Below are positions 43,780 through 51,599 of a stretch of 51,599 bases of DNA, piece after piece. This DNA is from Lentisphaerota bacterium (GTDB taxonomy: Bacteria; Verrucomicrobiota; Lentisphaeria; Victivallales; Victivallaceae): NCBI GenBank assembly GCA_015061885.1, contig SUVS01000017.1, positions 1 through 51,599 on the forward strand. Direction: 5' to 3'. Position 1 is the first letter of the stretch. Every line of letters begins with the position of its first letter. Made by a program: the position numbers and the translations under genes. The notes under the pieces were generated by a model that was not told where the DNA came from, searched no databases, and saw nothing but the letters and a program-made list of their open reading frames with translations.

Positions 43780-44640
43780 TCAGAGAACGCGGCCGTTCTT
43801 ATATACCTTTGAACCGCAAAGCCCGGTGGTTCCATCGAGATCGTACCAGATATATTTGGTGTTGAAACTCGGAAATCTTTTCTTGCCAACGGATTCAGCG
43901 TGTCCGTCAGAATATACAAAGTTGCACAATGCTCCTTCAGGTACGAGCTTATAGTCATCAGCCTGTTTGTTGCCTTGCGCAGTACGCGGATCGCCGGCTC
44001 CGTGACGGAAGGAGTAACTGTGAGCATAACCGGCGGCGTAGGTATTCTGGTTGATATTGTCGCCATACATTATTACTTTGTGCGGCAGTTCAAAGGTTCC
44101 GCGGGTGAAGACCTGATTGCGTTCGGCACCGCCGCTGGATGAACTCGGACCCGCTCCTTTACAACCCATAACATAAACATTAACGGCATAACAGCTGTAA
44201 TCCATATAACCGCTGGAATGGCCACCGCCGACATCCCGGCCTTCCGCCGGACAGACAAATACGCTTTTTTCGCCTTTTTTATCGGCAAAGGTTATGCCGT
44301 AAGGTGCAGTGCCGTCAGCCGGCGCAAGAATGTGATAGAAGGTCTTGGCTGAACCGTATGCCCCCGGCGGATACCAGTCATCGTGATCGTCGGCATACAT
44401 ATTTGCCGCCAACCCGATCTGCTTGATATTGCCCAGACAGGATGAGGTTTTGGCCGAAGCTCTGGCAGCAGACAACGCCGGTAAAAGCATTGCCGCAAGT
44501 ATGGCGATGATAGCTATTACCACAAGGAGTTCAATCAGGGTAAAGCATGCTTTACCCTGTCCATGGACAGGGTATCTCCCTTCATCGCCGCAAAATTTTT
44601 CTGCCGGAAGGCAGAATAACAGAAAACTTTTTTGGTTCAT
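43780..44640 (-). CDS. Prepilin-like protein with palindrome-derived leader
   Basis: A 286-residue protein. [20 protein letters not shown] starts at about residue 33, followed by [24 protein letters not shown] as in the other two prepilins. The leader before it is unusually long for a prepilin (32 residues) and is encoded largely by perfect palindromes (44536-44574 and 44599-44616). The C-terminal domain has [10 protein letters not shown] and [12 protein letters not shown], the H/DG region of this class. GGGAAG precedes ATG 44640. It has its own operator-rich promoter and stands apart from glycosidase genes, unlike the other two. Confidence 0.85.
   Translation of the reverse strand: MNQKSFLLFCLPAEKFCGDEGRYPVHGQGKACFTLIELLVVIAIIAILAAMLLPALSAARASAKTSSCLGNIKQIGLAANMYADDHDDWYPPGAYGSAKTFYHILAPADGTAPYGITFADKKGEKSVFVCPAEGRDVGGGHSSGYMDYSCYAVNVYVMGCKGAGPSSSSGGAERNQVFTRGTFELPHKVIMYGDNINQNTYAAGYAHSYSFRHGAGDPRTAQGNKQADDYKLVPEGALCNFVYSDGHAESVGKKRFPSFNTKYIWYDLDGTTGLCGSKVYKNGRVL
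44536..44574. repeat. Overlapping perfect palindromes in a prepilin leader
   Basis: The 7-mer CAGGGTA/TACCCTG occurs three times in alternating orientation, making a 24-base perfect palindrome centred on GCATGC (44536-44559) and a 22-base one centred on CCATGG (44553-44574). The first arm coincides with the conserved FTL codons (coding strand TTT ACC CTG). Confidence 0.9.
44599..44616. repeat. Further hairpin in the same prepilin leader
   Basis: TTCTGCC and GGCAGAA pair around GGAA, also inside the leader-coding segment. Confidence 0.75.
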
Positions 44641-44690
44641 AAAAACTTCCCGGTTTAATTTTGAATTATGTTGCTGCAATATTATCAGTA

Positions 44691-44732
44691 CATTACTGAC
44701 AGTAATAATACATCAAAAATGATGTATTGTCA
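44691..44732 (-). promoter_or_regulatory. Prepilin promoter overlapped by two operators
   Basis: On the minus strand TTGACA (44732-44727), spacer 17, TATTAT (44709-44704), a near-consensus promoter. AATACATCA and TGATGTATT (44706-44727, 4-base gap) form a perfect palindrome spanning the spacer. ATTACTG and CAGTAAT (44691-44705, one-base gap) form a second centred near the expected start of transcription. Confidence 0.75.
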
Positions 44733-44773
44733 AGCAGTTAAGTGAATTTTCTGTAAAAATAAGCATATTTTTA

Positions 44774-44802
44774 TTGACAATAGGTATTGGCCGGTGTAGA
44801 TT
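44774..44802 (+). promoter_or_regulatory. Promoter of the M55 peptidase gene
   Basis: TTGACA (44774-44779), spacer 17, TAGATT (44797-44802). The start is near 44809, with AAAAGGAG just before ATG 44826, giving a very short leader. Confidence 0.55.
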
Positions 44803-44825
44803 AAAGTAAATAAAAGGAGCTGGCA

Positions 44826-45662
44826 ATGAAAGTATATATACATACAGATATAGAGGGCGTGGCGGGATTCTGTTTTTTTGAAAACCGCAAGAGTAAAGAT
44901 ATAGAGTGCATAAATCACCGTTACCGGATGTATCAGCTGTTGACCGATGAGGTAAGTGCCGCAGTCAGAGCGTGTTATGATTCCGGTGCTGATGAAGTGA
45001 TAATCAACGATAATCACGGCAGCGGCTACAATATACTTTTTGAACAGCTTGATGAACGCTGTCAGATCATCCACGGCCGCAGCGGTACAGGACATAACTG
45101 GCTGGAATTTTTGGACGGAACATTTGACGCATTGGTCATAGTCGGTGCTCATGCCATGGCAGAAACTCCCTGTGCCATTACTCCGCACAGCAAATGGTGC
45201 GTAAACAATGGCGAAATATATTTGAGCGAAGCAAGCATGGCGGCGGCATTGGCTGGCGATATGGATATACCTGTCGTAATGGCGTCCGGCGACGACAAGA
45301 TCGGTGCTGAATTGCTTGCCAAAATGCCTGATCTGGAGTTTGCCCAGGTCAAACGAGCTGTTTCCCCTTATCTTGCCTGTTCGATGACACCGAAAGGAGC
45401 CTGCAAGCTGATTTACGAAAAGGTCTGCAAAGGTCTTGCCCGCCGCAAAGAGATCAAGCCCTACAAGATCAACGGACCTGTGGATTTGATTCTTTTTGAC
45501 AGCGACGATCACGCTCCGCCATTGAAAACCTACGGCGAAAAAGTTACAGCACCTACGATTTCGGAAGCATTTGCTTTGTACGGCAGACGGCTGCCGTGGT
45601 CAAAGAAAGATTTGCAGTATGTTGACGGATTTCAATTCCCGGCAGAAAAAACTCAAGGATGA
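44826..45662 (+). CDS. M55 family D-aminopeptidase (DppA-like)
   Basis: A 278-residue protein of normal M55 length. Zinc ligands expected from the family are visible: Asp8 and Glu10 in HTDIEGVAG, a His at about 64 in NDNHGSG, a His at about 109 in GAHAMAE, and Glu130 in NNGEIYLSE. Family members split D-amino-acid-containing peptides and form decameric rings in the cytoplasm. The probable role is recycling of cell-wall or dietary D-peptides. It is transcribed alone, divergently from the prepilin gene. Confidence 0.92.
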   Translation: MKVYIHTDIEGVAGFCFFENRKSKDIECINHRYRMYQLLTDEVSAAVRACYDSGADEVIINDNHGSGYNILFEQLDERCQIIHGRSGTGHNWLEFLDGTFDALVIVGAHAMAETPCAITPHSKWCVNNGEIYLSEASMAAALAGDMDIPVVMASGDDKIGAELLAKMPDLEFAQVKRAVSPYLACSMTPKGACKLIYEKVCKGLARRKEIKPYKINGPVDLILFDSDDHAPPLKTYGEKVTAPTISEAFALYGRRLPWSKKDLQYVDGFQFPAEKTQG

Positions 45663-45673
45663 GCTTCTGCCGG

Positions 45674-47605
45674 TCAGCCCTGTTTGATTTCCACGCCTTC
45701 TTCCGGGGCAAACGGAGCGATTGTTAAACCGTATTCAAGCATTTTTTCGGCGTACTGCTGTTGGATCCGGGTGGCGGTCAGAGCGTTGAAATACATGTAA
45801 TAATTTGGGGCACCTTTTTCGCGGATATATTTGCCGCCGATTTTGTCCTGCCGCATTTTTTCGCCGCGGGTGCGTAACCTTTCAGCCATGGCTTTTGCCC
45901 CGGAGTTATCATTGGCGTCTTCCAATTCAAAGAGCCAAGTCAGCTCGGCGGTAAAACGGATGCGGTCGGCGGTGTAGGCAAAACGCATTTTTTCGCAGGC
46001 TATCCGCTGATCGAGCAAATCATCACCGGTTTTATCAGGCAGAATGTTGATCTCTTTTTCGGCTTGATCGAGCAGGGCAAGTACGGTTTTAAGTGAGATA
46101 GCTTTGCCATTGTCTTTTTCGGCTTCAAAGTGTCCGGGATAATAGAAGTTATGCGGTTGTCCGGCTGCCGCTTTGCGCCATTCCACCAAAAGCATAAATT
46201 TAACTGTATTGCTCTTGTCGGCAGTCAAATCGCCGGTGCCCTGATAATGCAGCAACGCTTTGGAAACGGCGGCGATCCGGCGTAATTTGTCGTAAACCGG
46301 AATTATTTGAGTTGCCAAATGCCCGAATCTCTTCTGCAAAAACTTGTTTGCATCAAACTTTTCATTCATCGCCGCCGCCGCAAATGCACAGTTGGTCAGG
46401 CTCAACTGTGCCCACAATGCAGTAGATACATGCATATAAGCAATGGCATCGCCGCCGGTGCGTTTGTAATACTCCAGATCGTTTTCCATAAATTCATCCA
46501 TGGGCAATCCGACCGATGCAAATGCCGAAACATTGTAATATTCGCAGACCAGCAAACGGAATTTTCCGGTATTAGCCCATGCTTCAAAAAACTCTTTCAA
46601 AAGTTTGTTGCCGGAACAGCTTTCGTCGTTTATGGCGTGAGTATAACAGCGTTCAATGGGGAAAAATTCGATCAGAATGTGTTCGTAATCAAAATCCTCC
46701 GGCAACGCAATATCCGGCGGCGATAGCGTTTCGTGATATGCCGATACGATCAGATTAACCGGGTGATCCAGCTCCTGTTGCAGGCGTTTTGAGCAGTAAT
46801 CCGCCAACAGCAGCAATCTGGCAGTACGGTTGCCGAGTTTGCTGCAATTTTCGCACTCGCACCAATGGCCGTTGTCGAATGAGGCAAAACTCAATGCCGA
46901 AGCTCCATGCAGTCTGCCGCCGGTTTGGAAATCTTTGATGATATTATCAACCAGAGTTTTACATGCTTCGGGGTTGGAGGTGCAAATATTCCACTCATTG
47001 CCGGGAACCATGGTGGCAATGCGTTCATGGTTGCTGTTGAGAGCGTAATACTCCGGGTGGTTGCTGTAATATTGTTCCGGCGGCAGATAATCTTTGAACA
47101 TCAAATGCGTGCCGCCGGGGGAATTTGTCCGCAGAAAAAATCCCAGTTTGCGGCAGAGTTCCGGATGGTTGGTGTTGTTGGTCCAGTAATTCAATCCGTG
47201 CCGTGCCATCCACAAAAGGAAGGCTTCGCTGTCGCGTTTTTCCACGGCAAAAAATCCACGCAACGCAAAACGCGGTATTTGAGTAATGTTCAAATCGGGC
47301 AGGGCGATCACGCCTTGCGGAATGAAAGTATCGAATTCATCGGGCGAAAAGAATTCAATGCCCAACTCCCGCAAAAAGCGATAGGCTCCGTAAAGCATTC
47401 CCCGTTCATTGGAGGCGGCAATGGTATAATTTTCATGACCGGAGATCCGGTAACTGTCGCCGGCAAGTGTGTTATCGAAAGTAAAAGTTACGGAAGGAAC
47501 TTTTGCCAAATTTAAGAGTGATAAAAATTTATTCAATTCCGAACCGGCAAAAATCAAAGTTTCGCCGGCATTTTCCGGCAATATCAATGTGAAATCAGCA
47601 GACAT
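45674..47605 (-). CDS. DUF4838 protein, glycosidase-like
   Basis: A 643-residue protein. The N-terminal 100 residues (GSELNKFLSLLNLAK, YTIAASNERGMLYGAYRFLRELGIEFFSPDE) resemble the alpha-glucuronidase/GH20-type N-terminal domain. The core carries the DUF4838 markers NEWNICTSNPEA, SFASFDNGHWCECENC and HETLSPPDIALPEDF, a GH20/GH67-like barrel. A helical C-terminus follows. No signal peptide. The reaction is unknown; the neighbourhood suggests glycan breakdown. An ATG at 47605 with AGGA upstream is the start. Confidence 0.82.
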   Translation of the reverse strand: MSADFTLILPENAGETLIFAGSELNKFLSLLNLAKVPSVTFTFDNTLAGDSYRISGHENYTIAASNERGMLYGAYRFLRELGIEFFSPDEFDTFIPQGVIALPDLNITQIPRFALRGFFAVEKRDSEAFLLWMARHGLNYWTNNTNHPELCRKLGFFLRTNSPGGTHLMFKDYLPPEQYYSNHPEYYALNSNHERIATMVPGNEWNICTSNPEACKTLVDNIIKDFQTGGRLHGASALSFASFDNGHWCECENCSKLGNRTARLLLLADYCSKRLQQELDHPVNLIVSAYHETLSPPDIALPEDFDYEHILIEFFPIERCYTHAINDESCSGNKLLKEFFEAWANTGKFRLLVCEYYNVSAFASVGLPMDEFMENDLEYYKRTGGDAIAYMHVSTALWAQLSLTNCAFAAAAMNEKFDANKFLQKRFGHLATQIIPVYDKLRRIAAVSKALLHYQGTGDLTADKSNTVKFMLLVEWRKAAAGQPHNFYYPGHFEAEKDNGKAISLKTVLALLDQAEKEINILPDKTGDDLLDQRIACEKMRFAYTADRIRFTAELTWLFELEDANDNSGAKAMAERLRTRGEKMRQDKIGGKYIREKGAPNYYMYFNALTATRIQQQYAEKMLEYGLTIAPFAPEEGVEIKQG

Positions 47606-47775
47606 AAGAAAATCCTTTTATTGAACAATAAAATAAACAAAATAGATTCATGCTAAAGTACAATAAAAAAGTGTTTTTGCAAATGTAATGCACGAAATAA
47701 AGCGATATTTCTTATTAAGATGAAATCAAATAAAAAAAAAGCTGTTGTTTCTGCTCAATCTCATAAATAAACATT

Positions 47776-48195
47776 GCTTATTTACCAATATTCAAACCAT
47801 AAATTGTCTTTTCCTCAAATGGTTTGTTTGAGCGATAACTTATACAATGTTGTTTTTGTGCGGCTTAACTTGCAGAATTATTCTATAATAACAGACCTTG
47901 CACATCCCAAAGGGGCATTGCATTGCCCCTTTGGAAACCCTTGCTCAATCAGCAGCAATATCCAGTGCGAATTACCTGGCGATTTTTAATTAGAGCGGGG
48001 GCTGCCGCCCCCTTAAGCGATTTTACGGCAAGCCGTAAAATCGTCCTCAAATGCCGGATCCCTAGCGCTCCACTCCGTTCGACCTCGCAGCTTGCTGCCT
48101 CGGGTTTGCCGGAATGCATCCGGCAAACTGCTCTCACATCCGTTCGCGGCGCTGACCGCGCTTGTTGCTGTTGGCTATCGACATTTTTGTAACAG
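47776..48195 (+). repeat. Hairpin-array element, copy B
   Basis: Shares the ordered conserved words of 14676-14984 but has other stems: an 11-pair CCAAAGGGGCA/TGCCCCTTTGG (47907-47934), GGGGGC/GCCCCC (47997-48012), a 12-pair CGATTTTACGGC/GCCGTAAAATCG with a two-base loop (48018-48043), and a 10-pair stem with arms GTTTGCCGGA/TCCGGCAAAC (48104-48128). It lies between two minus-strand glycosidase-like genes and fills the 613-base gap 47606-48218; its first 170 bases are A/T-rich. Confidence 0.78.
47897..47990 (+). ncRNA. Candidate small RNA in hairpin element B
   Basis: TATAAT at 47884-47889 precedes CTTGCACATCC (47897-47907), the 11-pair hairpin with TTGCAT loop, TTGCTC, then CCAG...CCTGG (47962-47979) and GATTTTTAATT, in the same order and spacing as copy A. 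The T run is weaker than in copy A. No -35 box is clear. Confidence 0.35.
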
Positions 48196-48218
48196 CCACT
48201 TTGAGAGCTTCCTGAAAT

Positions 48219-50240
48219 TTACTTCCGGAGCGTTACCACCGAATGTATCTCCACTTTGGGCAGGGTTATTTCCCAGGTGTTGTTGTTGATCCTTTCGGCT
48301 TTGAACTCTTTATCTTCCGGGAATACGGTTGCGTTACTGAATTCGCCGTTGTCTTTGATCTGCAGTTTTATATTGCAGACAACATTCAGTGTGTTGGCTA
48401 CTATCCGGTTGGGATTCATTACAGCTGCTGCACTGCGGTTGAGCAGATTTACCATGTATTCATCGTTGCGTTTACGCAAGATAATTTCGAGATATTCGGG
48501 TGCATCAAGCTCTACACTCTGTTCAAAACCGATCTTTTTGAGCATATCGTCGAGAAGATCGCGCACAACGTAGTAGTGGCACTGCCAGTAAAGGGCGAAT
48601 ATCGGGCAGTAACAGCCGGCGATCACGCCTTTGCCGTAACGCTTCATGGTGGCGACCGGTTTTACTGTGCCTTCTTCGCAATCGCCATCGGTTGTGGGGT
48701 AAATGTTGGTCAAAACATCGGTACCCGCCAGCGGCTTGACCGGCTGAACCGGGCAGAGCATGGAGCAGCCTTCGTTGTTGAACCGCACCGCAGTCCGGCG
48801 GCGGTGATTGATCATATTACGCAAAAGATAGGTCGGTTCTTCGATTGTTTCGCCATCTGCCAAAACACCGAGAGCATCAGCAAACTCGTTGGCAAAATAG
48901 GCTCCCGTACCGAAAACTATACCGCCATTTTCGGCAAACTTGAGGATCGCGGCTTTTTCTTCGGGCGTAACTTTGCTGACTTCCGGCAGGATGATGAGTT
49001 TGTAATCGCTCAAACGCTCAAGGGTATCTTTGCTGGAAATTATATCCACACTGCGGTGAGTTTCCTGCATGGCGTGCAAAGCACCTTCCAGAGCTTCGTG
49101 AGCGTGACCGAGATTGTAAAGCGGGTTGTTGCGTTCGTAATAAGTTTCAGTCAGGTGCAGCAATGCCGCTTCGCTGGCACTTTGGGTTTTGAAACAATAC
49201 TTTCTGCGGGGGTGGGCAAACTCGTTGGCTACTTTGCTGACGATTCTGTGTTCGGCTTCCGAGAGTCTGCCGTCACGCATCGGAGCAAGGTAGATCATGG
49301 TGCCGCCGCCGAGGGCGATCGGTTCGGCTATTTCCTGACTTAAATGCACGGCACTTTTCATGAGCTGTGAAGATTTTTCCCAATCCACATACACCGTACT
49401 TCGGGTGAAACCCCACGCCATAAGATCCCATGGCTTGTTGCGTGAATCAAGGAATCTGCCTTCCAAAGCGGCACGGTCCGCACCGTAATTGGGGGTGAAA
49501 TCGCCGCTCAAATAATCTACATTCACCTTTACAGCTTCGGGCTGACGCACGGAGTACATCCAGTTACTGCATACCATACAGCCGGGTTTGCGTTCGTGAA
49601 CTGCACTGGTGTAGGCTGTAACATATTCTTCAAAGAGCGTGCGGAAAAAATCCATGTATTCACGCCAGTATCTGCCTTCGGGCGACATGGGTATTTCGGT
49701 AATACCGGTGCGTTCGGTAAAGGTTTTCTGACAGCGTTTGCACCAGCAGGGGGCGGCACCCCAGTTATCGCCGTCGATCCAGAAACCATCGACATCGTAA
49801 TCGTCGATCAATTCCAGCAACTGCGGGATCATGAGTTCTTTAAGATAGCCGCTGGTCAGACAGATGCCGTCGCCGGTCTTGCTGCCGTCGTAACCGTAAC
49901 ATTGCCAATCGGGATTTTCCCGCACGGCTTTGCTGTCACGCAAGCCGGAGTAATGGATCCCCAGCGGAATACCCAAACGCTTGGAGGCGTTGCGGTAGGC
50001 ACGCACATCATCCTTGACGAGTTCGGGCGTTGCCCAGCCGGTTTTGCAGAACCATGTGGCATAGCCGGGATGACCTTTGCCGTCGCATTGCACCCAGTCG
50101 GGCTTGAGTTCGCTCCACAGCCTGTAGAGCTGTTCTTCATCTACTTTGCCGCAGAAACCGGGCAGATCGTCAATATGGCCATGCAAATCGTAATGCATGC
50201 CGAAGAAGGCATTTTCATGCCAGTTTTTTGAGTTGCACAT
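48219..50240 (-). CDS. Putative glycosidase with GH29/GH42-like barrel and trimerisation-like domain
   Basis: A 673-residue protein. The barrel (about 10-330) has LKPDWVQCDGKGHPGYATW, GIPLGIHYSGLRD, DVDGFWIDGDNWGAAPCWC (likely nucleophile Asp), and MVCSNWMYSVRQ. About 390-590 resembles the beta-galactosidase trimerisation (glutaminase-like) domain (LSDYKLIILPEVSKVTPEEKAAI, GGIVFGTGAYF, VIAGCYCPIF). A C-terminal beta-sandwich ends the protein. It recalls alpha-L-fucosidase (GH29/GH151-type) architecture, but the exact family is uncertain. No signal peptide. It is 51 bases after the prepilin gene, probably in one operon. Confidence 0.75.
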   Translation of the reverse strand: MCNSKNWHENAFFGMHYDLHGHIDDLPGFCGKVDEEQLYRLWSELKPDWVQCDGKGHPGYATWFCKTGWATPELVKDDVRAYRNASKRLGIPLGIHYSGLRDSKAVRENPDWQCYGYDGSKTGDGICLTSGYLKELMIPQLLELIDDYDVDGFWIDGDNWGAAPCWCKRCQKTFTERTGITEIPMSPEGRYWREYMDFFRTLFEEYVTAYTSAVHERKPGCMVCSNWMYSVRQPEAVKVNVDYLSGDFTPNYGADRAALEGRFLDSRNKPWDLMAWGFTRSTVYVDWEKSSQLMKSAVHLSQEIAEPIALGGGTMIYLAPMRDGRLSEAEHRIVSKVANEFAHPRRKYCFKTQSASEAALLHLTETYYERNNPLYNLGHAHEALEGALHAMQETHRSVDIISSKDTLERLSDYKLIILPEVSKVTPEEKAAILKFAENGGIVFGTGAYFANEFADALGVLADGETIEEPTYLLRNMINHRRRTAVRFNNEGCSMLCPVQPVKPLAGTDVLTNIYPTTDGDCEEGTVKPVATMKRYGKGVIAGCYCPIFALYWQCHYYVVRDLLDDMLKKIGFEQSVELDAPEYLEIILRKRNDEYMVNLLNRSAAAVMNPNRIVANTLNVVCNIKLQIKDNGEFSNATVFPEDKEFKAERINNNTWEITLPKVEIHSVVTLRK

Positions 50241-50291
50241 AAGAAATCCAATAAATCAAATACTTGTAAATACAGAGATTTTATCTAACAA

Positions 50292-51011
50292 TTACCGCTT
50301 GCCTTCAGCTCTGCCCCAAGACAAATTGGTCTGCGTCTTACCCCAATGAGTTTTCTTTTGGGGTTCAGCATGGCCGTCGTAATAACCGCAGTTGAGCATA
50401 TCTCCGCCCCCATGCCGAGCACCAGTTGCAATATTTTGATAGGAAATGCACTGGTAGGTATTCGGCAAGCCGCTGTCGGCATAAATCATTGCCAAACTCG
50501 GGTCGGTCAGTTTACTTTCATGGATAGGAATAACTTTTTGTGAGTCTTTTATCATGGTAGATACAATTCTTGCGTTGATAAAGTAGTGAGTATAAGCATA
50601 TTTGGGGTTGGGGCCCAAACCGACACTTTCGCTCGGACAGCGGAAGACATTGTATTTGGGATCTTTATCTGCACTTGCACCCAATGCACCGTTATTCAAA
50701 GTTATTACCGAACATACATAGTCAAGCATGTGAATCCCCCACCATGGTTTTTCACTGCCTTTTACTACTGTTGCGGGCAACAGCCAACCTTCGTAGTCAG
50801 CCGAATATTGGGTATAGCCCAGCTGGATTTGCTTTAGATGAGAAAGACATTCGGTACTCTTGGCACGTTCACGGGCCGCTGAGAGTGCCGGCAACAGCAT
50901 TGCCGCAAGAATTGCGATAATGGCTATTACTACCAGAAGTTCGATCAAGGTGAAGCCCATGGGCTTCCTTCCGGTTCTCCGGAAGGAACGGAACATTAAT
51001 AGACTTTTCAT
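50292..51011 (-). CDS. Prepilin-like protein, palindrome-rich leader
   Basis: A 239-residue protein with leader [19 protein letters not shown] before [45 protein letters not shown] follows, as in its relatives. The C-terminal part has [22 protein letters not shown], the H/DG region. The leader codons include two palindromes (50952-50967 and 50965-50988). AGGAGG precedes the ATG strongly. It lies 24 bases after a glycosidase-like gene and 51 bases before another on the same strand, so it appears to be expressed with secreted or glycan-active proteins. Confidence 0.88.
   Translation of the reverse strand: MKSLLMFRSFRRTGRKPMGFTLIELLVVIAIIAILAAMLLPALSAARERAKSTECLSHLKQIQLGYTQYSADYEGWLLPATVVKGSEKPWWGIHMLDYVCSVITLNNGALGASADKDPKYNVFRCPSESVGLGPNPKYAYTHYFINARIVSTMIKDSQKVIPIHESKLTDPSLAMIYADSGLPNTYQCISYQNIATGARHGGGDMLNCGYYDGHAEPQKKTHWGKTQTNLSWGRAEGKR
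50952..50988. repeat. Palindromes in the third prepilin's leader
   Basis: GAAGCC, centre CATG, GGCTTC (50952-50967) is a perfect 16-base palindrome whose one arm covers the codons leading to the conserved Phe. TTCCTTCCGG and CCGGAAGGAA (50965-50988) pair perfectly around TTCT and share three bases with it. Confidence 0.9.
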
Positions 51012-51035
51012 TTCTTTATCCTCCTGTGAGTATGT

Positions 51036-51599
51036 TTACTTTTTCCTGATATAGAACAAGCTGAATTTACCCGGCTCGACATTGAATTTGAAATCTTTGC
51101 CGGTTGTAAAGCTCTTTTGGGTGTTCAAATCCAATACTTCGGCTTTGCTGTAAGGCAGTGTTACCATAGTTGCCGGAGCTTCTTTGAAGTAGTTGCCCAC
51201 CAGCAGGAGCATTTCATCATCTTTCTGCACCATACTGTAAAACATCTTTTTATTGCTGCCTTCGATGTCAATAAATTTGCCGTTGAGCAGAATTTCTTCG
51301 TAGGGGGCAAGTTTCTTGACCGCCAGTGCGTGATAGTAGAAATCCAGCGGCGTATCAAAGTAGCCGAACGAGTAATTGAGTATACCGCAGGAACCGTTCA
51401 TCAAAGCTTCCAGCACAATGGGTTCCACCATACAGGAATCGTATTCACCATAACAGCCGGTGGAGAGCCAGGGCATAATATCAGTGCTGTTCATAAGTTT
51501 GCGGTTTTCGCGGATTTTCTGGTGCACCACTTCCGGGTGGCCGCCAACATACAAACTCGGCTGGGCAGATTTTATGAGTGCCGGATAAACATCTGTAAA
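51036..51599 (-). CDS. C-terminal part of a glycosidase-like protein, truncated by the window
   Basis: 188 residues are visible and the frame stays open to the right edge, so the start lies outside. The visible part reads YPALIKSAQPSLYVGGHPEV, IMPWLSTGCYGEYDSCMVEP, SCGILNYSFGYFDTPLDFYY, then a small beta-sandwich ending GKFSLFYIRKK. This resembles the last strands of a TIM-barrel hydrolase with its C-terminal all-beta domain. Family not certain. The nearest in-frame start inside the window (TTG 51554) is not credible. It is the first visible gene of the operon with the third prepilin. Confidence 0.6.
   Translation of the reverse strand, partial: FTDVYPALIKSAQPSLYVGGHPEVVHQKIRENRKLMNSTDIMPWLSTGCYGEYDSCMVEPIVLEALMNGSCGILNYSFGYFDTPLDFYYHALAVKKLAPYEEILLNGKFIDIEGSNKKMFYSMVQKDDEMLLLVGNYFKEAPATMVTLPYSKAEVLDLNTQKSFTTGKDFKFNVEPGKFSLFYIRKK

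Noticed and set aside
47907..48128. CRISPR array or integron attC cluster
   Set aside because: Hairpins differ from one another, spacing is irregular, and there are no direct repeats, spacers or attC core sites.
47923..48192. Possible small proteins through the hairpin-array elements (also 14779-15099)
   Set aside because: The shared peptide QQYP.RITWRF comes from the conserved DNA words; the rest follows hairpin sequence, and no ribosome site fits.

Overview
The window looks like chromosomal DNA from a member of the Lentisphaerae (Victivallales-like), PVC superphylum. This is inferred from gene content only. The signs are three type IV prepilin-like proteins sharing an [26 protein letters not shown]-terminus split as leader plus helix and, in at least one, an H-X9-DG-like C-terminus, many carbohydrate-active proteins, a very large beta-helix protein, a complete MoxR/Bat gene cluster, and a protein with short surface-type repeats.

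Layout. 1-2607: the end of an ankyrin protein, a small lipoprotein, two gene stubs, and a tightly coupled three-gene minus-strand operon. 2724-3223: a GIY-YIG nuclease next to the 3' end of a tRNA-Met gene. 3296-4883: ridA and ilvA, an enamine-forming deaminase with the enzyme that clears its product. 5236-7234: a YggL-family gene, a DUF374 acyltransferase and a deacetylase-like protein, closed by a terminator. 7527-14572: a carbohydrate-use cluster (GntR-type regulator, GH28 pectinase, prepilin, CBM9/discoidin glycosidase-like protein, LamG protein). 15100-15956: a frameshifted glycerophosphodiesterase. 15977-24792: a divergent MoxR/Bat cluster in which BatB/BatC and BatD/BatE appear fused. 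24840-25481: an SGNH esterase. 25891-30447: DeoR regulator, fused E1 alpha/beta and E2 of a 2-oxoacid dehydrogenase. 31362-41150: one 3262-residue beta-helix protein. 41507-43713: guaB and a HAD phosphatase. 43780-51599: a second carbohydrate region (prepilin, M55 D-aminopeptidase, DUF4838 protein, two glycosidase-like proteins, third prepilin).

The most unusual material is non-coding or silent to ordinary annotation. (1) Two diverged copies of a 300-420 bp hairpin-rich element (14676-14984 and 47776-48195) keep their flanking words and change the stems in a base-paired way; each holds a TATAAT box and a terminator-like core, so each may encode a small RNA. (2) A second hairpin element lies just upstream of GH28 and of guaB; its terminal arms differ between copies but remain self-complementary. 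(3) In two of three prepilin genes the codons just before FTL are built from perfect palindromes, most centred on CATG. (4) A GIY-YIG gene sits beside bulged palindromes at a tRNA end, and a related palindrome occurs alone 22 kb away. All homology calls are from reading motifs; no database search was possible.
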